Part shown: positions 62,214-64,000 of the stretch, piece by piece
How the letters are laid out: every line of letters starts with the position of its first letter
Position numbering within the stretch: position 1 is the first letter of the stretch
DNA from: Mactromeris polynyma
Taxonomy: Eukaryota; Mollusca; Bivalvia; Venerida; Mactridae
Direction: 5' to 3'
DNA length: 64,000 bases
Assembly (NCBI GenBank): GCA_032209605.1
Contig: JASFXZ010000020.1
Span: 2,239,501 to 2,303,500 of the forward strand
Position numbers and translations under genes: made by a program
Notes under the pieces: generated by a model
Seen by the model: only the letters and a program-made list of their open reading frames with translations
Told to the model about the DNA's origin: nothing
Database searches by the model: none

Positions 62214-62288
62214 GGTGGAGAGGTCTGTGTGGAGAGGCATTGTCGTATGTATGTGGCGTTCCCTGAAGCAACTTATTCTCTTTCTTTT
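62214..62288 (+). repeat. Repeat A 3' end
   Basis: GGAGAGGTCTGTGTGGAGAG, ATGTGGCGTTCCCTGAAGC and ACTTATTCTCTTTC. Confidence 0.8.
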
Positions 62289-63459
62289 ACAAATTATGTT
62301 TTAATGGCCTTCCCTGACTTTCCAACTTAAAACGAAAATCATTATTTGTTGTTTTTTTAGTTTTGAAGCATTTTCCCTTATTTATTAATGTAAATTGAAA
62401 TGTGATGTTTTAATGTGATGATAAGTTATTGATGGTGTCACAGATATAACCAAAATATTTGATATAAAAAAGACACGTTCATTGAAACATGTTTAGTGTG
62501 ATTAAATTCCAAACAAAATGGGCGAAGTAGCGCAAGACAAATGATTAGTCGGACTACATAAAGTACACGATTTTCCTATAATGAGAATAGCGTTTTGTGC
62601 GGATGATTTTAATCAGATGCGGCATATGATACGATGCGATTTGCGTAATTTTAGAATAATGGTGCAATCGGATGATTCCCACAACATTAATTGTAACGGT
62701 CGACTTGTTCAGTTAATCAAAAACACAGAATTAAACCCATTCTAAAAATCTTTAACACCCAATCACTTATTCCGCTTGTAACCACAAAGTACAAGTTCGA
62801 GGGTTCTCATAACAAGGAAAAATTAAAACGAATCATCTCCCGTACTCTTCATTGTTACAAATTGTACCATTTTGTTTATACAAGATCAGTCACATAGGTA
62901 TTGTTGTTAGCCAGACAAGGGTTAAGGACACTGAAGCATCGGGGAGTTACTTTGTAAGCCAACAAGTCAAAGGATAGTTACATGCTGTATTTCATCGCCA
63001 TATACCACTCAGTACGTTACAAGTGATACTTAATTATGTTTGTGGAGCCCTCATTGTGTAGTATGTCTGGTACAAACATATTCTACGACAAATAGTCTCC
63101 AACGTTGGACATGTCCAAGTGGCTATTTCCACTACTCCTGGACAAGCGTCTTAAGTAATATTTTACTTCGTTTATTTATACTTAAATGGCAATGAGTAAC
63201 CATAATTGTGATAAATTCAAGTGGACCGATAAAGAAGACGATGTTAAGGATGTTGTCAAATATAAAACATAAAATCGTTATGTTATATACGGATGTATTG
63301 TGTCTTCATGTTGTACATAAACGTCCAAACCTTCAGCCTTATATCTAGCATGATTGTTCGTTCCACTTGAATACTGCTGAGTGATGGCCGTAAAAAGTCG
63401 CTCCGCACTTACAATAAATGCTGTTATCATATCATTCACCAGGGAAGCACTTCTACGAT
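62289..63459. other. Unassigned non-coding tract
   Basis: Nothing recognised. Confidence 0.45.
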
Positions 63460-63523
63460 ATTTGTGTGGGGAGGCATTGTCTGATGTTTTTGGCGCTCCC
63501 TGTGGAAACTTATTCTCTCTTTT
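63460..63523 (+). repeat. Repeat A 3' end
   Basis: TTTGTGTGGGGAGGCATTGT, TTGGCGCTCCCTGTGG and AAACTTATTCTCTCTTTT. Confidence 0.75.
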
Positions 63524-64000
63524 ACCGTTTATTTATAATGTGAACATTTTTAAAAAATGAACATTGACGTGGTGCAGGTACTACAAAAGAACTTGGCCAC
63601 TCCAGAAGCATTTTATTACATCAGGTGACATGTTGTCATGTCGATTGTTTGTTGGAACTGGTCTATATTCGCAAATTGTTTTATTTTGTGGAAATAGATT
63701 ATGTTTCCAACACATGACGTTAATGTGTTTATATGTTTTATCAATTTGCTGTGAGACAGAAAACACTACATTGAAAATTATCACATGACATAAACAACTG
63801 AAATTGGCTGTTAACATAATCGAGTCGCTGTGGCGTTCCATATTAGTATAATGTATTATGCTCAAGACCTTTCCGATGAACTAACGTCAGAAACGGCACT
63901 GTGCTGAAATGTTTGCTAATATAATTGAAAATTTGTTATTACGAGCAAATATGTTTGAGACCACATCATCAACAAAACATCGGGAGTAAGTCAATGCAAA

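Overview
The window is 64 kb of AT-rich eukaryotic DNA. It is intron-bearing, has few open frames longer than about 100 codons, is crowded with decayed dispersed repeats of several families, and carries microsatellites. One gene is clear. It is a two-exon neuropeptide precursor at about 50.0-51.2 kb on the + strand whose product is processed into C-terminally amidated peptides ending in LASGLV. From memory, this is the LASGLVamide family described from mollusc genomes (limpets and oysters), so the window is most likely from a mollusc. The class (bivalve or gastropod) cannot be settled from the sequence.

Layout. 1-11 kb: repeats only, including an expanded 56-bp tandem array (3.4-4.0 kb), copies of a dispersed retroposon-like family (called repeat A here), repeat B (which carries a POU octamer and a CCAAT box), repeat C, and a 250-bp inverted-repeat element. 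11.3-11.46 kb: a promoter-like stretch followed by a possible non-coding first exon with a good splice donor. 12-24 kb: a fold-back element, a possible small terminal coding exon on the - strand (13.5 kb), small inverted and tandem repeats, and a cluster of repeat B fragments. 24.2 kb: a tRNA-like sequence with perfect Pol III A and B boxes. 25-41 kb: mostly unassigned non-coding DNA with a trinucleotide microsatellite, an 84-bp near-perfect palindrome and scattered repeat A copies. 41-49.5 kb: nine repeat A copies packed upstream of the neuropeptide gene. 50-51.5 kb: the neuropeptide gene with a TATA-like box and polyadenylation signals. 51.9-52.9 kb: a DNA-transposon-like element about 975 bp long, with inverted ends, a TA target site and a short zinc-finger-like reading frame. 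53-64 kb: further copies of repeats A, B and C and long unassigned tracts.

There is no operon or multi-gene system to interpret. The neuropeptide gene stands alone, and everything else recognisable is transposon or repeat sequence or a weak candidate signal. I found no credible undescribed multi-component system. The items most worth a second look are the precursor's structure (12 peptide copies with ordered duplicated blocks), the zinc-finger-bearing inverted-repeat element beside it, the palindrome at 35.1 kb, the octamer/CCAAT repeat family, and repeat A itself.
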